Part shown: positions 29,961 through 41,472 of the stretch, piece after piece
Layout of the letters: the number at the start of each line of letters is the position of its first letter
Numbering within the stretch: the stretch's first letter is position 1
Assembly (NCBI GenBank): GCA_028671895.1
Contig: CM053809.1
Coordinates: 6,989,501-7,053,500, forward strand
Source of the DNA: Oenanthe sinensis
Lineage: Eukaryota > Streptophyta > Magnoliopsida > Apiales > Apiaceae
Length of the DNA: 64,000 nucleotides
Direction of reading: 5' to 3'
Notes under the pieces: model-generated
The model's input: only the letters and a program-made list of their open reading frames with translations
Databases searched by the model: none
Told to the model about the DNA's origin: nothing
Made by a program: the position numbers and the translations under genes

Positions 29961-32900
29961 TCTTTACTCGTTTGAACTTGAAAACAACTTGTAGATTTAT
30001 TCTTGACTTATTTGAACATGGAACCAACTTGTAAACCAACTTGTGATTTATTCTTGACTCATTTGAACATGGAACCAACTTGTAAACCCTTTTAAGATCA
30101 TTCTTGGCTCATTTGAACTTGAAAGTAATTTGTAACAACTTGAGACTTTATTCTTTACTCGTTTGAACTTGAAAACAACTTGTAGATTCATTATTGACTC
30201 ATTAGAACATGGAAACAACTTGTAAACTCTTTTAGGATCATTCTTGGCTCATTTAAACTTGAACATAATTTTTAACAACTTGAGACTTCATTCTTTAGTC
30301 GTTTGAACTTGAAAATAACTTGTAGATTCATTCTTGACTCATTTAGAACATGGAAACAACTTGTAAACCCTTTTAGGATCATTTTTGGCTCATTTGAACA
30401 TGAAAATAATTCATACCAACTTGAGACTTTACTATTGACTCGTTTGAACATGGAAACGACTTATAGCTTCATTCTTGACTCGTTTAAACATGGAAACAAC
30501 TTGTGAACTCTTTTAGGATCATTCTTGGCTCATTTGAACTTGAAAATAATTTGGAACAACTTGAGACTTCATTATTTACTCGTTTGAACTTGAAAACAAC
30601 TTGTAGATTTATTCTTGACTTATTTGAACATGGAACCAACTTGTAAACCAACTTGTAGATTTATTCTTGACTCATTTGAACATGGAACCAACTTGTAAAC
30701 CCTTTTAAGATCATTCTTGGCTCATTTGAACTTGAAAGTAATTTGTAACAACTTGAGACTTTATTCTTTACTCGTTTGAACTTGAAAACAACTTGTAGAT
30801 TCATTATTGACTCATTAGAACATGGAAACAACTTGTAAACTCTTTTAGGATCATTCTTGGCTCATTTAAACTTGAACATAATTTTTAACAACTTGAGACT
30901 TCATTCTTTAGTCGTTTGAACTTGAAAATAACTTGTAGATTCATTCTTGACTCATTTAGAACATGGAAACAACTTGTAAACCCTTTTAGGATCATTTTTG
31001 GCTCATTTGAACATGAAAATGTTTCATACCAACTTAAGACTTCATTATTGACTCGTTTGAACATGGAAACGACTTATAGCTTCATTTTATTGACTCGTTT
31101 AAACATGGAAACAACTTGTAAACTCTTTTAGGATCATTCTTGGCTCATTTGAACTTGAAAATGATTTGTAACAACTTGAGACTTCATTCTTTACTCGTTT
31201 GAACTTGAAAATAACTTGTAGATCTATTCTTGACTCATTTGAACATCGAAACAACTTGTAAACTCTTTTAGGATCGTTCTTGGCTCATTTGAACTTGAAA
31301 GTAATTTGTAACAACTTGAGACTTCATTCTTTACTTGTTTGAACTTGAAAACAACTTGTAGATTCATTCTTGACTCATTAGAACATGGAAACAACTTGTA
31401 AACTCTTTTAGGATCATTTTTGGCTAATTTGAACATGATAATTATTCATACCAACTTGAGACTTCATTATTGACTCATTTGAACATGAAAATAACCTATA
31501 GCTTCATTCTTGACTAGTTTGAACATGGAAATAACTTGTAACCTACTTAGGCTTCTTTAGAGCTTGTTCTGAGGAAGTTTCCTGGGGAATGCCCCTTGCT
31601 TTTTGTATATCTTTTGATTTATAATATTTTACTTAGCAAAAAAAAAAAAGAAATAACTTGTAACCTCTTTTAGGATCATTCTTGGTTCATTTGAACTTGA
31701 AAGTAATTTGTAACAACTTGAGACTTCATTCTTTACTCGTTTGAACTTGAAATCAACTTGTAGATTCATTCTTGTCTCATTAGAACATGAAAAGAACATG
31801 TAAACTCTTTTAGGATCATTTTTGGCACATTTGAACATCAAAATAATTGAGACCAACTTGAGACTTCATTATTTACTCGTTTGAACATGGAAACAACTTA
31901 TAGCTTCATTCTTGACTCGTTTGAACATGGAAATAACTTGTAAACTCTTTTAGGATCATTCTTGGCTCAGTTGACCTTGAAAATAATTTGTAACAACTTG
32001 AGACTTCATTCTTGATTCGTTTGTACATGGAAACGACTTATAGCTTCATTCTTGACTCGTTTAAACATGTAAACAACTTGTAAACTCTTTTAGGATCATT
32101 CTTGGCTCATTTAAACTTGAAAATAATTTGAAACAACTTTAGACTTCATTCTTTACTCGTTTGAACTTGAAAACAACTTGTAGATTCATTCTTGACTCAT
32201 TAGAACATGGAAACAACTTGTACACTCTTTTAGGATCATTTTTGGTGCATTTGAACATGAAAATAATTCATACCAACTTGAGACTTCATTATTGACTCGT
32301 TTGAACATGGAAACAACTTATAGCTTCATTCTTGACTCGTTTGAACATAAAAATAACTTGTAAACTCTTTTAGGATCATTCTTGGCTCATTTGAACTTGA
32401 TAGTAATTTGTAACAACTGGAGACTTCATTCCTTACTCGTTTGAACTTGAAATCAACTTGTAGATTCATTCTTAACTCATTAGAACATGGAAACAACTTG
32501 TAAACTCTTTTAGGATCATTTTTGGCGCATTCGAACATGAAAATAATTCATACCAACTTGAGACTTCATTATTGACTCGTTTGAACATGGAAACAACTTA
32601 TAGCTTCATTCTTGACTCGTTTGAACATGGAAATAACTTGTAAACTCTTTTAGGATCATTCTTGGCTCATTTGAACTTGAAAGTAATTTGTAACAACTTC
32701 AGGCTTCAGTCTTTACTCGTTTGAACTTGAAATCAACTTGTAGATTCATTCTTGACTCATTAGAACATGGAAACAACTTGTAAACTCTTTTAGGATCATT
32801 TTTGGCGCATTTGAACATGAAAATAATTCGTACCAAATTGAGACTTCATTATTAACTCGTTTGAACATGGAAACGACTTATAGCTTCATTCTTGGCTCAG

Positions 32901-35900
32901 TTGACCTTGAAAATAATTTGTAACAACTTGAGACTTCATTCTTGATTCGTTTGAACATGGAAACGACTTATAGCTTCATTCTTGACTCGTTTAAAAATGG
33001 AAACAACTTGTAAACTCTTTTAGGATCATTCTTGGCTCATTTAAACTTGAAAATTATTTGTAACAACTTGAGACTTCATTCTTTACTCGTTTGAACTTGA
33101 AAACAACTTGTAGATTTATTCTTGACTTATTTGAACATGGAACCAACTTGTAAACCAACTTGTAGATTTATTCTTGACTCATTTGAACATGGAACCAACT
33201 TGTAAACCCTTTTAAGATCATTCTTGGCTCATTTGAACTTGAAAGTAATTTGTAACAACTTGAGACTTTATTCTTTACTCGTTTGAACTTGAAAACAACT
33301 TGTAGATTCATTATTGACTCATTAGAACATGGAAACAACTTGTAAACTCTTTTAGGATCATTCTTGGCTCATTTAAACTTGAACATAATTTTTAACAACT
33401 TGAGACTTCATTATTGACTCGTTTGAACTTGAAAACAACTTGTAGACTCATTCTTGACTCATTAGAACACGGAAACAACTTGTAAACTCTTTTAGGATCA
33501 TTTTTGGCGCATTTGAACATGAAAATAATTCATACCAACTTGAGACTTCATTATTGACTCGTTTGAACATGGAAACAACTTATAGCTTCATTCTTGTCTC
33601 GTTTGAACTTGGAAATAACTTGTAAACTCTTTTAGGATCATTCTTGACTCATTTGAACTTGAAAGTAATTTGTAACAACTTGAGACTTTAGTCTTTACTC
33701 GTTTGAACTTGAAATCAACTTGTAGATTCATTCTTGACTCATTAGAACTTGGAAACAACTTGTAAACCCTTTTAGGATCATTTTTGGCTCATTTGAACAT
33801 GAAAATAATTCATACCAACTTGAGACTTCACTATTGACTCGTTTGAACATGGAAACGACTTATAGCTTCATTCTTGACTCGTTTAAACATGGAAACAACT
33901 TGTAAACTCTTTTAGGATCATTCTTGGCTCATTTGAACTTGAAAATAATTTGCAACAACTTGAGACTTCATTCTTTACTCGTTTGAACTTGAAAACAACT
34001 TGTAGATTTATTCTTGACTTATTTGAACATGGAACCAACTTGTAAACCAACTTGTAGATTTATTCTTGACTCATTTGAACATGGAACCAACTTGTAAACC
34101 CTTTTAAGATCATTCTTGGCTCATTTGAACTTGAAAGTAATTTGTAACAACTTGAGACTTTATTCTTCACTCGTTTGAACTTGAAAACAACTTGTAGATT
34201 CATTATTGACTCATTAGAACATGGAAACAACTTGTAAACTCTTTTAGGATCATTCTTGGCTCATTTAAACTTGAACATAATTTTTAACAACTTGAGACTT
34301 CATTCTTTAGTCGTTTGAACTTGAAAATAACTTGTAGATTCATTCTTGACTCATTTAGAACATGGAAACAACTTGTAAACCCTTTTAGGATCATTTTTGG
34401 CTCATTTGAACATGAAAATAATTCATACCAACTTGAGACTTCATTATTGACTCATTTGAACATGGAAACGACTTATAGCTTCATTTTATTGACTCGTTTA
34501 AACATGGAAACAACTTGTAAACTCTTTTAGGATCATTCTTGGCTCATTTGAACTTGAAAATGATTTGTAAAAACTTGAGACTTCATTCTTTACTCGTTTG
34601 AACTTGAAAATAACTTGTAGATCTATTCTTGCTCATTTGAACATCGAAACAACTTGTAAACTCTTTTAGGATCGTTCTTGGCTCATTTGAACTTGAAAGT
34701 AATTTGTAACAACTTGAGACTTCATTCTTTACTCGTTTGAACTTGAAAACAACTTGTAGATTCATTCTTGACTCATTAGAACATGGAAACAACTTGTAAA
34801 CTCTTTTAGGATCATTTTTGGCTAATTTGAACATGATAATTATTCATACCAACTTGAGACTTCATTATTGACTCATTTGAACATGAAAATAACCTATAGC
34901 TTCATTCTTGACTAGTTTGAACATGGAAATAACTTGTAACCTCTTTTAGGATCATTCTTGGCTCATTTGAACTTGAAAGTAATTTGTAACAACTTGAGAC
35001 TTCATTCTTTACTCGTTTGAACTTGAAATCAACTTGTAGATTCATTCTTGTCTCATTAGAACATGAAAACAACTTGTAAACTCTTTTAGGATCATTCTTG
35101 GCACATTTGAACTTCAAAATAATTCAGACCAACTTGAGACTTCATTATTTACTCGTTTGAACATGGAAACAACTTATAGCTTCATTCTTGACTCGTTTGA
35201 ACATGGAAACAACTTGTAAACCAACTTGTAGATTTATTCTTGACTCATTTGAACATGGAACCAACATGTAAACCGTTTTAAGATCATTCTTGGCTCATTT
35301 GAACTTGAAAGTAATTTGTAACAACTTGAGACTTCATTCTTTACTCGTTTGAACTTGAAATCAACTTGTAGATTCATTCTTGTCTCATTAGAACATGAAA
35401 ACAACTTGTAAACTCTTTTAGGATCATTTTTGGCGCATTTGAACATGAAAATAATTCATACCAACTTTAGACTTCATTATTGACTCGTTTGACCATGGTA
35501 ACAACTTATAGCTTCATTCTTGACTCATTTGAACATGGAACCAACTTGTAAACCCTTTTAAGATCATTCTTGGCTCATTTGAACTTGAAAGTAATTTGTA
35601 ACAACTTGAGACTTCATTCTTTACTCGTTTGAACTTGAAAACAACTTGTAGATTCATTATTGACTCATTAGAACATGGAAACAACTTGTAAACTCTTTTA
35701 GGATCATTCTTGGCTAATTTAAACTTGAACATAATTTTTAACAACTTGAGACTTCATTCTTTAGTCGTTTGAACTTGAAAATAACTTGTAGATTCATTCT
35801 TGACTCATGTAGAACATGGAAACAACTTGTAAACCCTTTTAGGATCATTTTTGGCTCATTTGAACATGAAAATAATTCATACCAACTTGAGACTTCACTA

Positions 35901-38900
35901 TTGACTCGTTTGAACATGGAAACGACTTATAGCTTCATTCTTGACTCGTTTAAACATGGAAACAACTTGTAAACTCTTTTAGGATCATTCTTGGCTCATT
36001 TGAACTTGAAAATAATTTGCAACAACTTGAGACTTCATTCTTTACTCGTTTGAACTTGAAAATAACTTGTAGATTTATTCTTGACTCATTTGAACATCGA
36101 AACAACTTGTAAACTCTTTTAGGATCATTCTTGGCACATTTGAACTTGAAAGTAATTTGTAACAACTTGAGAATTCATTCTTTACTCGTTTGAACTTGAA
36201 AACAACTTGTAGATTCATTCTTGACTCATTAGAACATGGAAACAACTTGTAAACTCTTTTAGGATCATTTTTGGCTCATTTGAACATGAAAATTATTCAT
36301 ACCAACTTGAGACTTCATTATTGACTCATTTGAACATGAAAATAACTTATAGCTTCATTCTTGACTAGTTTGAACATGGAAATAACTTGTAACCTCTTTT
36401 AGGATCATTCTTGGCTCATTTGAACTTGAAAGTAATTTGTAACAACTTGAGACTTCATTCTTTACTCGTTTGAACTTGAAATCAACTTGTAGATTCATTC
36501 TTGACTCATTAGAACATGGAAACAACTTGTAAACTCTTTTAGGATCATTTTTGGCTCATTTGAACTTGAAAGTAATTTGTAACAACTTGAGACTTCATTC
36601 TTTACTCGTTTGAACTTGAAAACAACTTGTAGATTCATTATTGACTCATTAGAACATGGAAACAACTTGTAAACTCTTTTAGGATCATTCTTGGCTAATT
36701 TAAACTTGAACATAATTTTTAACAACTTGAGACTTCATTCTTTAGTCGTTTGAACTTGAAAATAACTTGTAGATTCATTCTTGACTCATTTAGAATATGG
36801 AAACAACTTGTAAACCCTTTTAGGATCATTTTTGGCTCATTTGAACATGAAAATAATTCATACCAACTTGAGACTTCATTATTGACTCGTTTGAACATGG
36901 AAACGACTTATAGCTACATTCTTGACTCGTTTAAACATGGAAACAACTTGTAAACTCTTTTAGGATCATTCTTGGCTCATTTAAACTTGAAAATAATTTG
37001 TAACAATTTGAGACTTCATTCTTTACTCGTTTGAACTTGAAAACAACCTGTAGATTTATTCTTGACTCATTTGAACATGGAACCAACTTGTAAACCAACT
37101 TGTAGATTTATTCTTGACTCATTTGAACATGGAACGAACTTGTAAACCCTTTTAAGATCATTCTTGGCTCATTTGAACTAGAAAGTAATTTGTAACAACT
37201 TGAGACTTCATTCTTTACTCGTTTGAACTTGAAAACAACTTGTAGATTCATTATTGACTCATCAGAACATGGAAACAACTTGTAAACTCTTTTAGGATCA
37301 TTCTTGGCTCATTTAAACTTGAACATAATTTTTAACAACTTGAGACTTCATTCTTTAGTCGTTTGAACTTGAAAATAACTTGTAGATTCATTCTTGACTC
37401 ATTTAGAACATGGAAACAACTTGTAAACCCTTTTAGGATCATTTTTGGCTCATTTGAACATGAAAATAATTCATACCAACTTGAGACTTCACTATTGACT
37501 CGTTTGAACATGGAAACGACTTATAGCTTCATTCTTGACTCGTTTAAACATGGAAACAACTTGTAAACTCTTTTAGGATCATTCTTGGCTCATTTGAACT
37601 TGAAAATTATTTGCAACAACTTGAGACTTCATTCTTTACTCGTTTGAACTTGAAAATAACTTGTAGATTTATTCATGACTCATTTGAACATCGAAACAAC
37701 TTGTAAACTCTTTTAGGATCATTCTTGGCTCATTTGAACTTGAAAGTAATTTGTAACAACTTGAGAATTCATTCTTTACTCGTTTGAACTTGAAAACAAC
37801 TTGTAGATTCATTCTTGACTCATTAGAACATGGAAACAACTTGTAAACTCTTTTAGGATCATTTTTGGCTCATTTGAACATGATAATTATTCATACCAAC
37901 TTGAGACTTCATTATTGACTCATTTGAACATGAAAATAACTTATAGCTTCATTCTTGACTAGTTTGAACATGGAAATAACTTGTAACCTCTTTTAGGATC
38001 ATTCTTGGCTCATTTGAACTTGAAAGTAATTTGTAACAACTTGAGACTTCATTCTTTACTCGTTTGAACTTGAAATCAACTTGTAGATTCATTCTTGACT
38101 CATTAGAACATGGAAACAACTTGTAAACTCTTTTAGGATCATTTTTGGCTCATTTGAACTTGAAAGTAATTTGTAACAACTTGAGACTTCATTCTTTACT
38201 CGTTTGAACTTGAAAACAACTTGTAGATTCATTATTGACTCATTAGAACATGGAAACAACTTGTAAACTCTTTTAGGATCATTCTTGGCTAATTTAAACT
38301 TGAACATAATTTTTAACAACTTGAGACTTCATTCTTTAGTCGTTTGAACTTGAAAATAACTTGTAGATTCATTCTTGACTCATTTAGAATATGGAAACAA
38401 CTTGTAAACCCTTTTAGGATCATTTTTGGCTCATTTGAACATGAAAATAATTCATACCAACTTGAGACTTCATTATTGACTCGTTTGAACATGGAAACGA
38501 CTTATAGCTACATTCTTGACTCGTTTAAACATGGAAACAACTTGTAAACTCTTTTAGGATCATTCTTGGCTCATTTAAACTTGAAAATAATTTGTAACAA
38601 TTTGAGACTTCATTCTTTACTCGTTTGAACTTGAAAACAACCTGTAGATTTATTCTTGACTCATTTGAACATGGAACCAACTTGTAAACCAACTTGTAGA
38701 TTTATTCTTGACTCATTTGAACATGGAACGAACTTGTAAACCCATTTAAGATCATTCTTGGCTCATTTGAACTAGAAAGTAATTTGTAACAACTTGAGAC
38801 TTCATTCTTTACTCGTTTGAACTTGAAAACAACTTGTAGATTCATTATTGACTCATCAGAACATGGAAACAACTTGTAAACTCTTTTAGGATCATTCTTG

Positions 38901-39560
38901 GCTCATTTAAACTTGAACATAATTTTTAACAACTTGAGACTTCATTCTTTAGTCGTTTGAACTTGAAAATAACTTGTAGATTCATTCTTGACTCATTTAG
39001 AACATGGAAACAACTTGTAAACCCTTTTAGGATCATTTTTGGCTCATTTGAACATGAAAATAATTCATACCAACTTGAGACTTCACTATTGACTCGTTTG
39101 AACATGGAAACGACTTATAGCTTCATTCTTGACTCGTTTAAACATGGAAACAACTTGTAAACTCTTTTAGGATCATTCTTGGCTCATTTGAACTTGAAAA
39201 TTATTTGCAACAACTTGAGACTTCATTCTTTACTCGTTTGAACATGAAAATAACTTGTAGATTTATTCATGACTCATTTGAACATCGAAACAACTTGTAA
39301 ACTCTTTTAGGATCATTCTTGGCTCATTTGAACTTGAAAGTAATTTGTAACAACTTGAGAATTCATTCTTTACTCGTTTGAACTTGAAAACAACTTGTAG
39401 ATTCATTCTTGACTCATTAGAACATGGAAACAACTTGTAAACTCTTTTAGGATCATTTTTGGCTCATTTGAACATGATAATTATTCATACCAACTTGAGA
39501 CTTCATTATTGACTCATTTGAACATGAAAATAACTTATAGCTTCATTCTTGACTAGTTTG
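29961..39560. repeat. Satellite array, block 4: 613-bp and 1594-bp units
   Basis: The 140-bp monomer here carries an additional 53-bp segment around 'aaaccaacttgtagattta', which repeats one internal sub-repeat. This creates a 613-bp unit (4 x 140 + 53), seen as offsets 30303 to 30916 and 36750 to 37363. A larger tandem copy has an offset of 1594 bp (36495 to 38089, 36750 to 38344, 37363 to 38957). The LINE at 39561 interrupts the start of a third 1594-bp copy. The 31.5-kb LINE tail lies inside this block. No gene is supported. Confidence 0.93.
31528..31666 (+). mobile_element. LINE 3' tail insertion with 17-bp target-site duplication
   Basis: A 105-bp non-satellite piece (31545-31649) ends in 12 A. 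It is flanked by perfect 17-bp direct copies of the satellite sequence 'gaaataacttgtaacct' (31528-31544 and 31650-31666). A-tail plus duplication is the hallmark of target-primed reverse transcription. The insert contains the palindromic 'ggggaatgcccc' (31584-31595) 42 nt before the A-tail. The 1.9-kb LINE at 41.4 kb has 'ggggtatgcccc' 41 nt before its A-tail, and both end in a related 'tttataat..tttta.ttag' stretch. It is therefore probably a strongly 5'-truncated member of the same or a sister LINE family. A SINE borrowing this tail is an alternative. Confidence 0.85.
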
Positions 39561-39568
39561 TTGGTTGG

Positions 39569-41317
39569 GTGCGGGCTTGTATCACCTCCTGTATGTATTC
39601 TGTCAAGATAAATGGTTCTCTTGAAGGGTTCTTCGAAGGAAAGTCTGGTATTCGTCAAGGAGACCCTATGTCTCCGTATCTCTTTGTGATTGCTATGGAA
39701 ATTCTTAATGCTTGTATTAAAGCTTCTACGGCAGTTCCGGAGTTTGGTTACCATTGCAGTACAAAATCTACAGGGCTTACACACCTAATGTTTGCTGACG
39801 ACATTTTATTATTCTGTAAAGGGGACCTGCCTTCTATAGATTCTATTCTGCAAGGAGTTCATGAATTCTCTAAAATTTCTGGCCTCAATCTAAATGCTTC
39901 CAAATGTTCAATTTTCTTTGGCAATGTGGATCAATCTGTCATCTCTGCTGCTCTTGCTCGTACTGGGTTTTCCCAGGCAGCCCTTCCCATTACCTATCTA
40001 GGTCTGCCCCTCATTTCTGGGAAGCTTAATGCTGCGCACACTGAACCTCTGGTTTTAAAGCTCTGTTCTCGAATTGATTCATGGACTTGTCGCTTTCTAA
40101 GCATTGCTGGACGCCTCCAATTACTAAAATCTATTCTCTTTGCCATCCAAGGCTATTGGGCAATGTACTTGTTTCTGCCACAAGGGGTTCTGAAGAGAAT
40201 TCAAAAATGCCTTGCTAATTTTCTTTGGGGGGGAACCAGTACCTCCACAGCTCAACACAAAGCTTCTTGGGATAGTTGTTGCACACCTCTCACTGAAGGG
40301 GGTCTGGGTATTCGAGACTTATCTCAATGGAATAAGGCCTCCATTTTTTATCAAATCTGGTGTCTTATACGTCCATCTCAGTCTTCTCTTTGGCACAAAT
40401 GGTTTTACTCAGTGGTTCTTAAAAACAAGGGGTTCTGGACGATGAAAATTCCTAGTAAATGCTCCTGGTGCATTAGGAAAATCCTTAAAGCCAGAGCTGA
40501 GGTGCGTCATTTTATACGGTATGAAGTTGGTGTAAACTCTACTTTTTTGATGTGGCATGATCCATGGCAAAACAATGATATTCTTTACCCCAGGTTTCAT
40601 AGTATCATTTCGCTGGTTGATTCCTCCCCCTTGGCTCCTGTTAACACCTTTATGATTGGTAATGGCTGGAACCCTCATCCTTCAAATCATGTGCTGGCAA
40701 TGGAGCTTCGAAACATTTTATGTAGCACCACTATACACTCTCGTGATATCATCACCTGGGGAGGACGAACTTCTGCAAATTTGTCTCTCATTTGGAACTC
40801 TTTCCGTTCCACAGCAGTCCCTCCTCCTTGGTTGGTGGCAATTTGGCATCCCTGGGCCATTAAAAAGTGTTCTATTTTCTTGTGGTTGGCTTTGAAAAAT
40901 CGTCTTCTTACAAGGGATAGAATGATCCAATTTGGTATGAATACCCCTGCTGCTTGCTTGCTTTGCTCTACAGGTGAAGAATCCATTGCTCACCTGTTCC
41001 TTTACTGTCCGTACGCTCACACAATTTTAGAGCACAGCCCTGCGAAGCTTTGTCCAGGCTGGGATGATTTCTTAAATGGCCAGTTCCTAATGCACAATAC
41101 ATCTAGCATCTTAAAACATCTAACATATTTATTCCTGGCAGTTGCAGTGCACACCATCTGGATTGAACGTAATGCAAGACTCCATGGCTCTGCGGGAAGG
41201 CAAAACACTTTGCTTCTAGTCGATATTAAAAGAATAGTGAGAGAAAAATTATTCACTTGTACTTCTTTTAGGAAGGCTCTTAGAAACGATACAACTCTCC
41301 TTTTAAAGTTGTATTAA
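39569..41317 (+). CDS. LINE reverse transcriptase C-terminal part with zf-RVT domain (truncated)
   Basis: This is the C-terminal 582 residues of a non-LTR retrotransposon ORF2, which copies element RNA into DNA at a nicked chromosomal target. The frame is open from the insertion junction at 39561, and the nominal start at 39569 is a GTG codon inside the domain, not a true start. Visible motifs are the RT segment 'GIRQGDPMSPYLF' (residues about 27-39) and the catalytic 'FADD' (about 75-78). The zinc-binding reverse-transcriptase C-terminal domain starts near 'IWHPWAIKKC' (about residue 425) and includes C463, C466, H475 and C480. The endonuclease and the first RT motifs are absent, so the product could not mobilise itself. 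Frames on the opposite strand of this interval are shadows. Family assignment is secure; expression is doubtful. Confidence 0.92.
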   Translation: MRACITSCMYSVKINGSLEGFFEGKSGIRQGDPMSPYLFVIAMEILNACIKASTAVPEFGYHCSTKSTGLTHLMFADDILLFCKGDLPSIDSILQGVHEFSKISGLNLNASKCSIFFGNVDQSVISAALARTGFSQAALPITYLGLPLISGKLNAAHTEPLVLKLCSRIDSWTCRFLSIAGRLQLLKSILFAIQGYWAMYLFLPQGVLKRIQKCLANFLWGGTSTSTAQHKASWDSCCTPLTEGGLGIRDLSQWNKASIFYQIWCLIRPSQSSLWHKWFYSVVLKNKGFWTMKIPSKCSWCIRKILKARAEVRHFIRYEVGVNSTFLMWHDPWQNNDILYPRFHSIISLVDSSPLAPVNTFMIGNGWNPHPSNHVLAMELRNILCSTTIHSRDIITWGGRTSANLSLIWNSFRSTAVPPPWLVAIWHPWAIKKCSIFLWLALKNRLLTRDRMIQFGMNTPAACLLCSTGEESIAHLFLYCPYAHTILEHSPAKLCPGWDDFLNGQFLMHNTSSILKHLTYLFLAVAVHTIWIERNARLHGSAGRQNTLLLVDIKRIVREKLFTCTSFRKALRNDTTLLLKLY

Positions 41318-41472
41318 TCTAGCTTCGATTCTGTGTTGTTATCCTTTGTAGCTTAACTTTGTTTTAGTTTCCTCTTGCTTGCTTTGTTTTTCTAGTATTC
41401 TGATGCGCGGGGTATGCCCCTAGATGTGTAATTGTTTTTCTTTATAATCATTTTATTTAGTAAAAAAAAAAA
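41318..41472 (+). other. LINE 3' UTR, terminal hairpin and A-tail
   Basis: The 3' UTR carries a short perfect palindrome 'ggggtatgcccc' at 41409-41420, which can form a GGGG/CCCC stem with a 4-nt loop. It lies 41 nt before the A-tail. The 105-bp insert at 31.5 kb has the same arrangement, suggesting that the hairpin and the following AT-rich end are what the RT recognises on its template RNA. That role is inferred from other LINEs with stringent 3'-end recognition and is not shown here. Confidence 0.6.

Larger units (their letters stand above)
39561..41472 (+). mobile_element. 5'-truncated L1-type LINE retrotransposon
   Basis: Satellite sequence stops abruptly after 'gactagtttg' at 39560 and resumes after an 11-A tail (41462-41472). 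The element starts inside the reverse-transcriptase domain, so the 5' UTR, ORF1, endonuclease and N-terminal RT are missing. It has an intact remaining frame, a 145-nt 3' UTR and a terminal A-tail. Compared with intact satellite copies (for example 37952 onward), about 59 bp of target is missing between the two flanks, and no target-site duplication is seen. Insertion therefore probably involved a deletion at the 5' junction. The open frame suggests a fairly young insertion. Confidence 0.93.

Noticed and set aside
83..39160. Dozens of 60-92-codon frames on both strands of the satellite (for example minus 2872-3069, plus 17264-17467)
   Set aside because: They recur with the repeat, and both strands are open in the same places. 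The 140-bp monomer is not a multiple of three, and the frames end wherever the register shifts. No codon-level conservation separate from the DNA repeat is visible.
129..39560. CRISPR-like direct repeats
   Set aside because: The 40-50-bp parts are contiguous and mutually related, with no unique spacers, and the context is plant nuclear DNA.
39506..41256. Other frames across the LINE (minus 39506-39784, 40409-40678, 40687-40986, 40718-41020, 41017-41256; plus 40212-40445, 40656-40895)
   Set aside because: They are shadows of the long reverse-transcriptase frame and have no recognisable domain.
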